DNA of 64,000 nt from Formivibrio citricus. GTDB lineage: Bacteria > Pseudomonadota > Gammaproteobacteria > Burkholderiales > Chitinibacteraceae. The position numbers and the translations under genes were made by a program. Of the stretch, positions 15,429-23,971 are shown in pieces; position 1 is the first letter of the stretch, and every line of letters starts with the position of its first letter. The stretch spans positions 1 to 64,000 of the forward strand of contig NZ_FOVE01000016.1 in assembly GCF_900115065.1 (NCBI RefSeq). The letters are read 5' to 3'. The notes under the pieces were generated by a model. It ran no database searches. It was not told the origin of the DNA and saw nothing but the letters and a program-made list of their open reading frames with translations.

Positions 15429-15461
15429 AAAAAAACGCCCCGGATTCCGGGGCGTTTTTTT
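15429..15461 (+). terminator. Terminator of the phasin gene
   Basis: AAAAAACGCCCCGG, loop ATT, CCGGGGCGTTTTTTT: a strong stem and T-run. The A-run on the other side lets it also terminate the convergent DUF2863 gene. Confidence 0.85.
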
Positions 15462-15474
15462 ATCAATGGCCAGA

Positions 15475-16650
15475 TCAATGCAGATGTCTTGGTTGCTCTT
15501 TGGCCTCTTCCGGCATTTCGGTGTGCAGTAATTCACCTTCAATATTCGGGTAAAGCGGCGCGCCGCAATCGTCGCAGTAATCCAGCGGAAATGCGTGGTC
15601 GTGGGCGATGATTTCGGTTACGCCGCATTCACGCAACACGGTTTCGATCTCGCCCACGCAATCGGTCTGTTCGTCCTCGCCGTCCATCAGCGGCCATACC
15701 ACACCATGAACAACCTGTTCGCCACCGCGCAGCATGAAACCGACGCGGTATTCTTCCAGGCGGTGTCCATGGCAGGGCGCGATGATTGCCGTGACTTGGC
15801 GCGGCTCGATGTTCAGCGAGAGCTGCAGAAACGAAACCGTGGCGCGGACCGAATAGGCACGAGAGGCGCGGTCGGCATCGCGCCAGGCGGCGAAATAGGA
15901 GAGCGGCATCAAGGGGTCGAATGCGCAGCCGGCAAACAGCGGCTGGATGGCATTGCCGCCCTGTTTTTTCCATTGCGACTCGGCCTCGCTGCGCTCACCG
16001 TCCTTTTCCTGCCAGCGGAAAAACGGGCTGCCATGCGGAACGGCGACAACACCCAGCACGTAGCGCGTATCGGAAAGGAATGCCTTGGTTTCCGGCAATT
16101 GCTTGGGGTCCAGATCCAGCGTGCTGTTCTTGGCGGCAAGTTCGCTCAACACGGAACAGAGTCTGGCCGTGTTGCTGTATCCCTGCGGTAACTGGTCGGG
16201 GCTGAACAGAAGGTTGGCCAGCGACAGTTTCGCGTCCTGGGCCAGTACATGGGCCGAGAGGTGGACTCGCAGGTTTTGCATCAACTCACGCCCCAGCTGG
16301 CCGGAGGGGATCGTGTAACGGGACCAGGAAAGGATCGGTACGGCAATCAGCAGCGCATCCCACTCCTTCCCATCAATTTGCAGTGAGCGCGATTCGCTGC
16401 AGGCTTCGACGATGTCGGCCAGTTCGTTCCACGCCAGCGTGTCGGTCTGCGCCAGCGTATCGAGCGCGGTGTTGAGGGTTTCTTCCTCGTCATCGGCCAG
16501 AATTCCGTTGACCTGCCGGATCAGCGCTTCCTGCCAGAAACGGTCTTCCAGCAAGGTGCAGGAACTCGATAAGCCGGATGCCAGCCGAATCAGTTCTTCA
16601 GCTTCTGCGGAAAGACGGCTGCGGCGAGTGGCGCGTGGGCGCTTGAGCAT
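15475..16650 (-). CDS. DUF2863 family protein
   Basis: A protein of 391 residues with the features of DUF2863, a family known mainly from betaproteobacteria: a basic N-terminus (RPRATRRSRLS), a conserved helical first half and a C-terminal part with HDHAFPLDYCDDCGAPLYP, a CxxC pair that may bind zinc. No membrane segment is seen. Function unknown. It is convergent with the phasin gene. Confidence 0.75.
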   Translation of the reverse strand: MLKRPRATRRSRLSAEAEELIRLASGLSSSCTLLEDRFWQEALIRQVNGILADDEEETLNTALDTLAQTDTLAWNELADIVEACSESRSLQIDGKEWDALLIAVPILSWSRYTIPSGQLGRELMQNLRVHLSAHVLAQDAKLSLANLLFSPDQLPQGYSNTARLCSVLSELAAKNSTLDLDPKQLPETKAFLSDTRYVLGVVAVPHGSPFFRWQEKDGERSEAESQWKKQGGNAIQPLFAGCAFDPLMPLSYFAAWRDADRASRAYSVRATVSFLQLSLNIEPRQVTAIIAPCHGHRLEEYRVGFMLRGGEQVVHGVVWPLMDGEDEQTDCVGEIETVLRECGVTEIIAHDHAFPLDYCDDCGAPLYPNIEGELLHTEMPEEAKEQPRHLH

Positions 16651-16719
16651 GAGAGAACTCCAGGAAGGTATGAAATATAGCGTGCAGATTTTACCAGCAA
16701 TCGGACAGGGTTATTCCAC

Positions 16720-17583
16720 TCATGGCTTCCGTCCGTAAACGTACCCCGGTTCGTCTCCGGAGGCTTTGAGCGCAATCCAGTCCAGCCAGCGGGTCGGCAA
16801 AAGTCGCTTCAGATACCAGAAGACGCGAGTGGGTATTGTCACGCGGTAACGTGCTGCGGGATACCGGGCGTTCAGGCAACGGGATGCGACATCGGCGACG
16901 GCGCTTGCCGGCAGGGTGAACGGTGCAGCCGGACCGGCCTTGGCCAGTCTCGCCGCCATGGCCTGGTAGGCCAGGCGATGCACGCTGGATTGCGCATCGA
17001 TCCAGCGTGCAAACTGGGCTTGGGCATTGGCGCGAAAGCGGCTGGCAATCGGGCCAGGTTCGATCAGGGAAACATGAATGTCTGTGCCGATCAATTCCTG
17101 GCGCAGCGTGTCGGCAAAACCTTCCAGCGCATACTTGCTGGCATTGTAGGCGCCGCGGTAGGGCATGGCCGCGAAACCGAGAATCGAGCTGTTGATCAAA
17201 ATGCGACCGTGCCCCTGTCGGCGTATGGCTGGCAGCAGGGCGTTGATGAGTTCGATCGTGCCAAAGACATTGGTTTCGAACTGAAAACGCATGGCATCCC
17301 GGCTGAGATCCTCAACCGCACCAGGCACCCCCAGCCCGGCATTGCAGAACACGGCATCGAGCTGTCCTTCGCAGCGGGCAAGGGCTTCCGCCGCACAGGC
17401 CTGAACGGCTGCGGAATCTGTCTGGTCCAGCAGCAGCGTCTCGATGCCCTCGCCCTGGATTGCATCTTCCAGGCGGCGCACCGTGGCCAGCACGCGCCAA
17501 CCTTGCCGGGCCAGCGTTTGAGCCGTGGCAAGACCGATGCCGCTGGAGCAGCCGGTAACAAGAATGGTGCGTGAGGCTGTCAT
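16720..17583 (-). CDS. Short-chain dehydrogenase/reductase
   Basis: A protein of 287 residues of the classical SDR type: the NAD(P)-binding TGCSSGIG at 10-17, NAG at 81-83, a Ser near 132-133, and the catalytic Tyr146-x3-Lys150 (YNASK). The C-terminal extension (YLKRLLPTRWLDW) is typical of SDRs acting on lipids or bulky substrates. The substrate cannot be told. Its start overlaps the end of the GNAT gene by 4 bp (TCAT at 17580-17583), so the two are co-transcribed. Confidence 0.9.
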   Translation of the reverse strand: MTASRTILVTGCSSGIGLATAQTLARQGWRVLATVRRLEDAIQGEGIETLLLDQTDSAAVQACAAEALARCEGQLDAVFCNAGLGVPGAVEDLSRDAMRFQFETNVFGTIELINALLPAIRRQGHGRILINSSILGFAAMPYRGAYNASKYALEGFADTLRQELIGTDIHVSLIEPGPIASRFRANAQAQFARWIDAQSSVHRLAYQAMAARLAKAGPAAPFTLPASAVADVASRCLNARYPAARYRVTIPTRVFWYLKRLLPTRWLDWIALKASGDEPGYVYGRKP

Positions 17584-18116
17584 GTACGGGATTCCTTGGG
17601 GTCGAGCAGCATTTCCAGATAATCGGCGCCAGCGCCGTAGGCTGCAAGTTTTTTGCGCAGGGCGGGATTCTTGTCTTCTCTTGGGCTAAAACCATGGCTG
17701 GCCCAGAAAGCGTGAGCCCTTTCTACCGCAATCAGCTTGGCCTTTTTGAACTGCTGGTGGCGAGCCCAGTCCAGCGCATGATTCACCATGGCTTGCCCGA
17801 GTCCTTGTCGGCGGGCGATGGGGTGCAATGCCAGGTCATGGATAAACAAGGCCGTGCATGGCTGCGGGATTTCGGTCAGGGGGCGATTCAGGGCCGGCGG
17901 TAGCGTATCCGGCCAGGGATGGGCGAACAGGTAGGCCACGGGTTTGCCGGCTTGTTCGGCAAACCAGCAACTTGCCGGAGAAAGTTGCAGCTTGGCCTGC
18001 AGGGTTTCACGGCTTTCGATGAGTTCCGCAGGGTAGGCGGATTGCTGGATAGCCATGACACCGCGCATGTCGTCGGGTTGCATGGGCCGTATGTGCCAGT
18101 CGGGAGCGTTGTGCAT
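17580..18116 (-). CDS. GNAT-family N-acetyltransferase
   Basis: A protein of 178 residues if begun at the ATG at 18116; a longer start at 18173 is possible but lacks similarity. The acetyl-CoA-binding motif is seen as LALHPIARRQGLGQAM (pattern R/Q-x-x-G-x-G/A), after the beta-strand ALFIHDLAL, and the C-terminal AHAFWASHGF is typical of GNATs. The acceptor substrate is unknown. First gene of the GNAT-SDR pair; divergent from the YkgJ-like gene. Confidence 0.85.
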   Translation of the reverse strand: MHNAPDWHIRPMQPDDMRGVMAIQQSAYPAELIESRETLQAKLQLSPASCWFAEQAGKPVAYLFAHPWPDTLPPALNRPLTEIPQPCTALFIHDLALHPIARRQGLGQAMVNHALDWARHQQFKKAKLIAVERAHAFWASHGFSPREDKNPALRKKLAAYGAGADYLEMLLDPKESRT

Positions 18117-18219
18117 GCGTTGGGCGGAGGATCGCGAGGGCGTTATTTTCCCTGTTGCGGGAGGAACACTCAAGGAAAGCGATCTTCATGAGACAATTTG
18201 CTTCTCTTTGGGAGAAACC

Positions 18220-18552
18220 ATGAGTCCGCATCCCTGTTTTTCCTGTGGCGCATGCTGCGCCGCTTTTCGGGTCGATTTCCACTGCTCCGAACTGGAGAGC
18301 GAGGGCGGGCGGGTGCCCGATGGCTTGGCCGAGCCTTGCGGTCGGGACATGGCCCGCATGCGCGGGACCGATTACGCCCAGCCGCGCTGTGCCGCGCTGA
18401 CGGGGCGGGTGGGGGAGGATGCACGCTGTGGCATCCATGCCGAACGGCCTTCGCCTTGCCGGGAATTCGCGCCGCTAGCCGAGATCGGCCAGTTCTCCGA
18501 AGCCTGCAACCGGGCGCGGGGACGATACGGTTTGCCTCCTCTGCCTGTCTGA
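18220..18552 (+). CDS. YkgJ-family cysteine-cluster protein
   Basis: A protein of 110 residues. CFSCGACC near the N-terminus and further cysteines at FHC, EPC, RCAAL, RCGI and PCREF make up the YkgJ (UPF0153, zinc- or iron-cluster) pattern. GGAG lies 5 nt before the ATG at 18220; the frame is open further upstream but without similarity. Function is unknown; members are thought to bind a metal. Confidence 0.85.
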   Translation: MSPHPCFSCGACCAAFRVDFHCSELESEGGRVPDGLAEPCGRDMARMRGTDYAQPRCAALTGRVGEDARCGIHAERPSPCREFAPLAEIGQFSEACNRARGRYGLPPLPV

Positions 18553-18572
18553 GAACCGGTTCTGATTGGTTT

Positions 18573-19916
18573 CTATTTCTGTACCTCGTCCCACAATCCG
18601 AGTTTTCCGATCTTGTCGCGCAAGGTGTTTTTCGGAATCTGCAGCGACTGGCTGGCCAGCGTGAGATTGCCGTCGTTGCGTTGCAGCGCCTCCAGGATCA
18701 TGGTCCGTTCGACAAGCTCCAGCGCTCTTGGCAGTGAAAGCGCCTCATTTGTCGGCTGGTCGCAGAACGGCGGCGCGTCGGCTTCGATACCCAGAATGCA
18801 GCGTTCGGCCACGTTGCGCAGTTCGCGCACGTTGCCGGGCCATTCGTGAGCCATGAGCCGGCGTAGTCGCGAAGGCGTGGTGTCCGGGGCTGGTACAGAA
18901 TAGGCTGCGCTGGCTTGCAGCAGGAAATGCTCGAAGAGCAGGGGGATGTCTTCGCGCCGTTCGCGCAGAGGCAGCAGCGAGAGCTTGGCAACGCTGAGCC
19001 GGTAATACAGATCGGCGCGAAAACGGCCTGCTTCCGAAAGCGTTTTCAGGTCTTCCTTGGTCGCTGCGACCAGGCGGAAATCGACGGAAACGGGGTGATT
19101 GGAGCCCAGCCGCTCCAGCGTGCGTTCCTGCAAAACCCGCAGCAGCTTGATCTGCAGCGGCAGTGGCATATTCTCGATTTCATCCAGAAACAGCGTGCCG
19201 CCATGGGCATGCTCGATTTTACCGATGCGCCGCTTGGTTGCACCGGTAAACGCGCCGGCTTCATGGCCGAAGATTTCGCTTTCGAACAGCGATTCCGGCA
19301 TGCCTCCGCAGTTGAGTGCGACAAAATTCCCGCTCCTGCGTGGGCTGGCCTCATGCAGGCACCGGGCAATAAGTTCTTTGCCAGAGCCTGTTTCGCCTTC
19401 GATCAGTACATTGGCCGGCGTGGGCGCAAGATCCGTGACCCGCTGCCGTATTCGCACAATGGCAGGCGAGCGGCCGATGATACGCCCCTCGATACTCTGC
19501 CGATCCTGTAGTTGCCGGCGCAGCGCTCGCACTTCCAGAATCAGTTTTCGCTTTTCCTGCGCCCGGCGGGTGATTTCAACCAGGGTTTCCGGGGTGAACG
19601 GTTTTTCGATGAAATCGTGCGCGCCTTCTTTCATGGCTTGCACGGCCAGCCCGACATCGCCATGCCCCGTGATCAGGATGACCGGCAGGTCAGGATCGAT
19701 GCGATTGATTTCCTTCAGGAGATCCATGCCGCTCATGCCCGGTAGCCAGATGTCGCTGATGATGACACCGGGGTAATCCGAAGTGATGTACTGCAGGGCA
19801 TTTTCTGCGCAATCGACACCAACCGAAGTCAGCCCGTCGATGCGAAAAGCCTGCTCGCAGGCAAAAAGCACGTTGGGATCATCCTCGACCAACAAGATTG
19901 CAGGTGCCTCAGTCAT
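18573..19916 (-). CDS. dctD: Sigma-54-dependent response regulator, DctD-like
   Basis: A protein of 447 residues. A receiver domain (1-125) has the phosphoacceptor D55 in SDIWLPG and the KPF switch Lys. The AAA+ domain follows (about 145-370) with Walker A GETGSGK at 174-180 and the sigma-54 contact loop GAFTGA at 221-226, then a C-terminal Fis-type HTH (LTLASQSLQIPKNTLRDKI). The layout and SDIWLPGMSG are close to DctD. ATG 19916 is preferred over 19928 because GGAGA lies just upstream. It overlaps the end of the kinase gene by 8 bp. No C4-dicarboxylate transporter gene is nearby, so the target may be elsewhere. Confidence 0.9.
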   Translation of the reverse strand: MTEAPAILLVEDDPNVLFACEQAFRIDGLTSVGVDCAENALQYITSDYPGVIISDIWLPGMSGMDLLKEINRIDPDLPVILITGHGDVGLAVQAMKEGAHDFIEKPFTPETLVEITRRAQEKRKLILEVRALRRQLQDRQSIEGRIIGRSPAIVRIRQRVTDLAPTPANVLIEGETGSGKELIARCLHEASPRRSGNFVALNCGGMPESLFESEIFGHEAGAFTGATKRRIGKIEHAHGGTLFLDEIENMPLPLQIKLLRVLQERTLERLGSNHPVSVDFRLVAATKEDLKTLSEAGRFRADLYYRLSVAKLSLLPLRERREDIPLLFEHFLLQASAAYSVPAPDTTPSRLRRLMAHEWPGNVRELRNVAERCILGIEADAPPFCDQPTNEALSLPRALELVERTMILEALQRNDGNLTLASQSLQIPKNTLRDKIGKLGLWDEVQK

Positions 19917-21783
19917 GCGATTCTCCATTGCTGGCCGGTATTTCCAGAGTGAATATGGCGCCGTCGTCCGGTGCGTTTTCTCCGGCGAGACTGCCGCCGA
20001 AATCGCGCACGATCCCCGCCGAGATGACCAGTCCCAGCCCCAAGCCGACTCCGGGAGCCTTGGTCGTGAAAAACGGTTCGAACAAGTGCTGCTGTGCCTG
20101 TTCGCTCAATCCCGGTCCGTGATCGCGCAAATGCACGCGAACGCGATCGGCCTGTTTCGATGCCTCGATTTCCAGTCGGGGATTGCCGGTGCTTTCCATG
20201 GCATCCAGCGCATTGCTGACGAGATTGAGCAGAACCTGCTCCAGCCTGACGGGATCGCACCATACCAGCAAATCGGCTTCCGGAAAGTGCAGGTCGACCG
20301 ACACGCGCTTGCGTTTCAATCTTTGCTCAACGAGGAAGAGCGTGTTGTCGATCGCCTTTTGCAGCGAGACGGCGCTCGGTGATTCTGGCGATTTTCTGGC
20401 AAAGGTTTTCAGGTGACCGGTAATCTGCCCCATCTGGTCCACCATTTTCCCCATCCGCTCCAGATTGGATTCCACTTCGGCGTATTCGCCGCGCTGTTGC
20501 AAGCGCAGGGCGTTGCGCGACAGCACGCTCAACACCGCCAGGGGCTGGTTGATTTCATGGGCGATGCTGGTGGAAAGCTGGCCGATGATGGCGAGCTTCC
20601 CGGCCTGAACCAGTCCGTCCTGCGCTTCGCGCAGGGTCTGCTCGGCGCGGGTACGTTCCTCGACTTCCTGCTGCAGGCGGATGTTGGCCTCGGAAAGCTC
20701 CGCTGTGCGCTCGGCAACCTTGCGCTCGAGTTCGTCGTGGGCTTTTTGCAACGCTTCCCGTGCCGCAAGACGGTCGCGGATGCGGCGGCGGCGCTCATTG
20801 GCCATGAGCAGGCAGATGAGCAACAAGACCGTCCCCATCGCGGCCAGAGCACCCTGTGTGCGCGCAATCTGCTCGACCTGCGCGGTGGGGGAGAAAACGC
20901 TCAAACGCCAGGATGAGCCGGGCAAGGTCTGGCTTTGCGCCATGAACATGCCGGTTTCCGGAACCGGCTGAGGAGCGGTATTGGGCGGGCGGGGGATCGA
21001 AACGATACGGGTGTCGTTATCGAGCTTGCGCGTATCTTTGCCAGGAAAAGGCAGCAAGGCGCGACGGTTGTATTTGAAGGTCTGGTCGAACTCGCGGCGC
21101 GTTGCTTCGTCGAGTGCTCGCATGGCGCTGAATTTCCAATCCTGGACAGATGAGAGGATCACGATACCGTTTTCGTCTTCCAGCAAAACGGGCGCCTCGA
21201 CGCCAGACCAGGATTTTTCGAGTTGCTCCAGGCCCACTTTCACGACGGCCACACCGATGATGCCGCCAGGTCCGGCCAGCGCCGACGAAAGATAATAACC
21301 AGGTTCGCCGATCGTGGTGCCGATGCCGAAAAATCGCCCGCTGCCGGAATCCATCGCATCCCGGTAATAGGGGCGATAGGCCAGATCCTCGCCGATAAAA
21401 CTGTCTTTTTGTTGCCAGTTGCTGGAGGCGACGACCTTACCGTGGCGATTGAGGATGTAAATGGAGAGCGTGCCGGCGCGGCTGTTCAGCTTTTCCAGAT
21501 GGAGGCTGACCTGCTGCGGCAGATGCTGGGCAGGTTTATCCGAGAGCAACTGGATAACGTCGCGCTCCAGCCCCAGCGTGGCAGGAAAGTAGGTGTATTT
21601 CTCGATTTCCCGTTCCAGGCTGGCGGCATAGACCTCAAGGCGGTGCTGGCTTGTGGTTCGCAACACGGTGAATTCGCGCGCCTCGCTGGCGCGATATGCC
21701 AGGTAGCCCACACTCAGAGCAAGGCAGGCGAGCAGGACTATCTTGCCCAGCAGCATGATTTTTCGGGGCGCGTAATAGGACAT
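19909..21783 (-). CDS. dctB: Membrane sensor histidine kinase, DctB-like
   Basis: A protein of 624 residues. TM helix 1 (about 9-29), a large periplasmic dCACHE-type sensor (about 35-305, with SSNWQQKDSFIGEDLAYRPY, the part that contacts the ligand in DctB), TM helix 2 (about 308-328), a coiled-coil (about 330-390), a HisKA with H409 in SIAHEINQPLAVL, and an HATPase domain with DHGPGLS and GLGLGLVIS near the C-terminus. The expected role is sensing of C4-dicarboxylates or related acids and phosphorylating the downstream regulator. The pair is an operon reading leftward; the upstream region ends in a MITE-like element whose left end lies only 3 bp before the start codon, so the native promoter may have been displaced. 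Confidence 0.9.
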   Translation of the reverse strand: MSYYAPRKIMLLGKIVLLACLALSVGYLAYRASEAREFTVLRTTSQHRLEVYAASLEREIEKYTYFPATLGLERDVIQLLSDKPAQHLPQQVSLHLEKLNSRAGTLSIYILNRHGKVVASSNWQQKDSFIGEDLAYRPYYRDAMDSGSGRFFGIGTTIGEPGYYLSSALAGPGGIIGVAVVKVGLEQLEKSWSGVEAPVLLEDENGIVILSSVQDWKFSAMRALDEATRREFDQTFKYNRRALLPFPGKDTRKLDNDTRIVSIPRPPNTAPQPVPETGMFMAQSQTLPGSSWRLSVFSPTAQVEQIARTQGALAAMGTVLLLICLLMANERRRRIRDRLAAREALQKAHDELERKVAERTAELSEANIRLQQEVEERTRAEQTLREAQDGLVQAGKLAIIGQLSTSIAHEINQPLAVLSVLSRNALRLQQRGEYAEVESNLERMGKMVDQMGQITGHLKTFARKSPESPSAVSLQKAIDNTLFLVEQRLKRKRVSVDLHFPEADLLVWCDPVRLEQVLLNLVSNALDAMESTGNPRLEIEASKQADRVRVHLRDHGPGLSEQAQQHLFEPFFTTKAPGVGLGLGLVISAGIVRDFGGSLAGENAPDDGAIFTLEIPASNGESHD

Positions 21784-21785
21784 GG

Positions 21786-22056
21786 CTAGGTTCTGTTGAC
21801 GTTAGTTACAAAGTTGCGCTGGCACGGAAAATGCCAGTCACAAGGCATGCGACGTAGACAATAACCGGTTATTTTCAAGGAGCATAACGCAGTGAATGGC
21901 GTTTTTCCGCGCCAGCCCTTCGGGTTTGGGGTGTTTCGAGCGGCTTTCCGTGTTGCAAACCGCTTGCAATACCCGTATTGCGGCGCGCTTTGCGCCTTGA
22001 AATCCATCTCGAACTACCCCAAACGCAGTTTTGTAACTAACGTCAACAGAACCTAG
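21786..22056. mobile_element. 271-bp MITE-like element with 27-bp perfect inverted ends
   Basis: CTAGGTTCTGTTGACGTTAG... at 21786-21812 is repeated exactly as its reverse complement at 22030-22056. Read as GTTCTG...CAGAAC, the element is flanked on each side by CTAG, which would be a 4-bp target duplication such as IS5/IS427-group elements make. The interior (about 217 bp) has no transposase frame. It lies between the kinase start codon and trhP. Confidence 0.75.
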
Positions 22057-22217
22057 TGGTTTGCTTCGTAAATAGCGGACACGAAAAAGCGAGGGATTCG
22101 AGTTTCTGGCAAGGCGCGAACCACAGCAATAGCCGTAGCTATTGCGAGGATGAGCAACGCGGCCAGGGAGTCGAAGACAAGCTTTGTCGGTTCGTTCATT
22201 TGCGAAGCAGACCACTA
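22054..22217. repeat. Structured dispersed repeat, copy 1
   Basis: TAGTGGTTTGCTTCGTAAAT at the left and its near reverse complement (18 of 20) at 22198-22217 bound the element. Inside is the hairpin CAATAGC-CGTA-GCTATTG. The right two-thirds match a second copy ending at 46731. The remaining 257 bp up to trhP hold nothing I recognise. Confidence 0.7.
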
Positions 22218-22474
22218 ATTCCGGTTACAAGCCTGCGATGGTACAGGAAGTCCAAAAAACCGTGCACTTCGCCAAGCAGCTGATCGTAAACAGGCTCACC
22301 GCTTCCGGCAAAACAGCGAATCTTCTCCACAATCCACATATTTCAACGCAAAACCATGTGCGCGGCTTGTGGGTAAGCGCATTAACTGTATGAATGCAAT
22401 ACGCATTTTTTCGCTGCTTATTTTGTGAGCGATACTGATACAATCCGCCTCCTCTGATGTTGACTGGATCGAAC

Positions 22475-23818
22475 ATGAAAAAGCCGGAACTGTTGCTTCC
22501 CGCCGGGACACTGGAAAAGATGCGCGCCGCCTACGATTTCGGGGCGGATGCCGTGTACGCCGGGCAGCCGCGCTACAGCCTGCGCGCGCGCAACAATGAA
22601 TTCCGGCTGGAACAGCTTCAGACCGGGATTGCCGAGGCACATGCGCGCGGCAAGCTGTTCTATGTGGCATCCAATCTACTGCCGCACAATGCGAAGGTTA
22701 AGACCTATCTCGCGGACATGGAACCGGTAATTGCCATGCAGCCCGATGCGCTGATCATGGCTGACCCCGGCCTCATCATGATGGTGCGAGAAAAATGGCC
22801 TGAGGTGCCAGTGCATCTTTCGGTTCAGGCCAACACCGTCAACTACGCAGCGATCAAGTTCTGGCAGAAGCAGGGACTGACGCGCATCATTCTCTCGCGC
22901 GAGCTTTCGCTCGACGAGATCGAGGAAATCCGCAACGAGTGTCCAGACATTGAAATCGAGGTGTTCGTGCACGGCGCGCTGTGCATTGCCTATTCCGGGC
23001 GTTGCCTGTTGTCCGGCTATTTCAATCACCGTGATTCCAACCAAGGCACCTGCACCAACGCCTGCCGCTGGGATTACAAGGTGCATAGTGCTGATGAGGA
23101 TACCGCTGGCCAGGTTCAGCGTATCGATTTCAATTTTGCCCAAGCTCAGGCCGAAGCCGAAGTCAATTTTGCTGCTTGTGGCGGCGCCCAGCGTCACCCG
23201 CTGGCCGAGCAGGTCTACCTGATCGAGGAAGCCAGTCGCCCGGGCGAGTTGATGCCGATCATCGAGGACGAGCACGGCACCTACATCATGAATTCCAAGG
23301 ACCTGCGCGCAATCCAGCATGTGGAACGGCTGGTGAAAATCGGCGTGGATTCGCTAAAGATCGAGGGGCGCACCAAGTCGCTGTATTACGTGGCGCGCGC
23401 CGCGCAGGCTTACCGTCGCGCCATCGACGATGCCGTATCCGGCAAGCCCTTCAATCCGGAACTGCTGGCCGAGCTGGAGGGGCTCGCCAATCGCGGTTAC
23501 ACGGAAGGTTTCCTGTCGCGCCACGCCACCCACGAATACCAGAATTATCTGGAAGGCCATTCCATCGCCAAGCGCAGTCAGTTCGTGGGCGAGGTACGGA
23601 AAATCGAGAACGGCTGGGCCGAGGTCGAGGTGAAGAATCGCTTCGCCGTCGGCGACCGGCTGGAAATCATCCATCCGTCCGGCAATTGCATTGTCGAGCT
23701 TGCCGCCATGCGCGGCGGGGAGGGCGAGGCGATTGAGGTTGCGGCGGGCAATGGCGTGAAAGCTTCGATTCCGCTGGATGCACGGTTCGACAAGGCACTG
23801 ATCGCACGTCTTTTCTGA
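22475..23818 (+). CDS. trhP: tRNA uridine hydroxylase, U32 family (TrhP/YegQ)
   Basis: A protein of 447 residues. It opens with PELLLPAGTLEKMRAAYDFG and carries the U32 signature HGALCIAYSGRCLLSGYF followed by DSNQGTCTNACRW; the clustered cysteines are those implicated in the iron-sulfur site of TrhP. TrhP makes 5-hydroxyuridine at position 34 of several tRNAs from prephenate. The start is the ATG at 22475; 18 bp upstream an alternative is in frame. Earlier annotations call this family a peptidase or collagenase, which is out of date. Confidence 0.9.
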   Translation: MKKPELLLPAGTLEKMRAAYDFGADAVYAGQPRYSLRARNNEFRLEQLQTGIAEAHARGKLFYVASNLLPHNAKVKTYLADMEPVIAMQPDALIMADPGLIMMVREKWPEVPVHLSVQANTVNYAAIKFWQKQGLTRIILSRELSLDEIEEIRNECPDIEIEVFVHGALCIAYSGRCLLSGYFNHRDSNQGTCTNACRWDYKVHSADEDTAGQVQRIDFNFAQAQAEAEVNFAACGGAQRHPLAEQVYLIEEASRPGELMPIIEDEHGTYIMNSKDLRAIQHVERLVKIGVDSLKIEGRTKSLYYVARAAQAYRRAIDDAVSGKPFNPELLAELEGLANRGYTEGFLSRHATHEYQNYLEGHSIAKRSQFVGEVRKIENGWAEVEVKNRFAVGDRLEIIHPSGNCIVELAAMRGGEGEAIEVAAGNGVKASIPLDARFDKALIARLF

Positions 23819-23871
23819 TCCAACGGGCTTTCCCGTTACTTGATCCTACCCGGTGAAGTTTGAATTTTGTA

Positions 23872-23960
23872 GTCATACCGGCGCAGGCCGGTATCCAGGT
23901 GACAAACCTGCTTCAAACCACTGGCCCCCGGCCTTCACCGGCGTAACGAGCCCCAAACTC
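23872..23960. repeat. REP-like palindromic repeat
   Basis: GTCATACCGGCGCAGGCCGG, then TATCCAGG, continuing to CCGGCCTTCACCGG: nested inverted arms common in proteobacterial intergenic repeats. It lies between the convergent trhP and patatin genes. Confidence 0.5.
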
Positions 23961-23971
23961 GTTCACTCCGA

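Noticed and set aside
22184-22393. A 69-codon plus-strand ORF between the dispersed repeat and trhP
   Set aside because: It starts inside the repeat, has no ribosome site and matches nothing I know.
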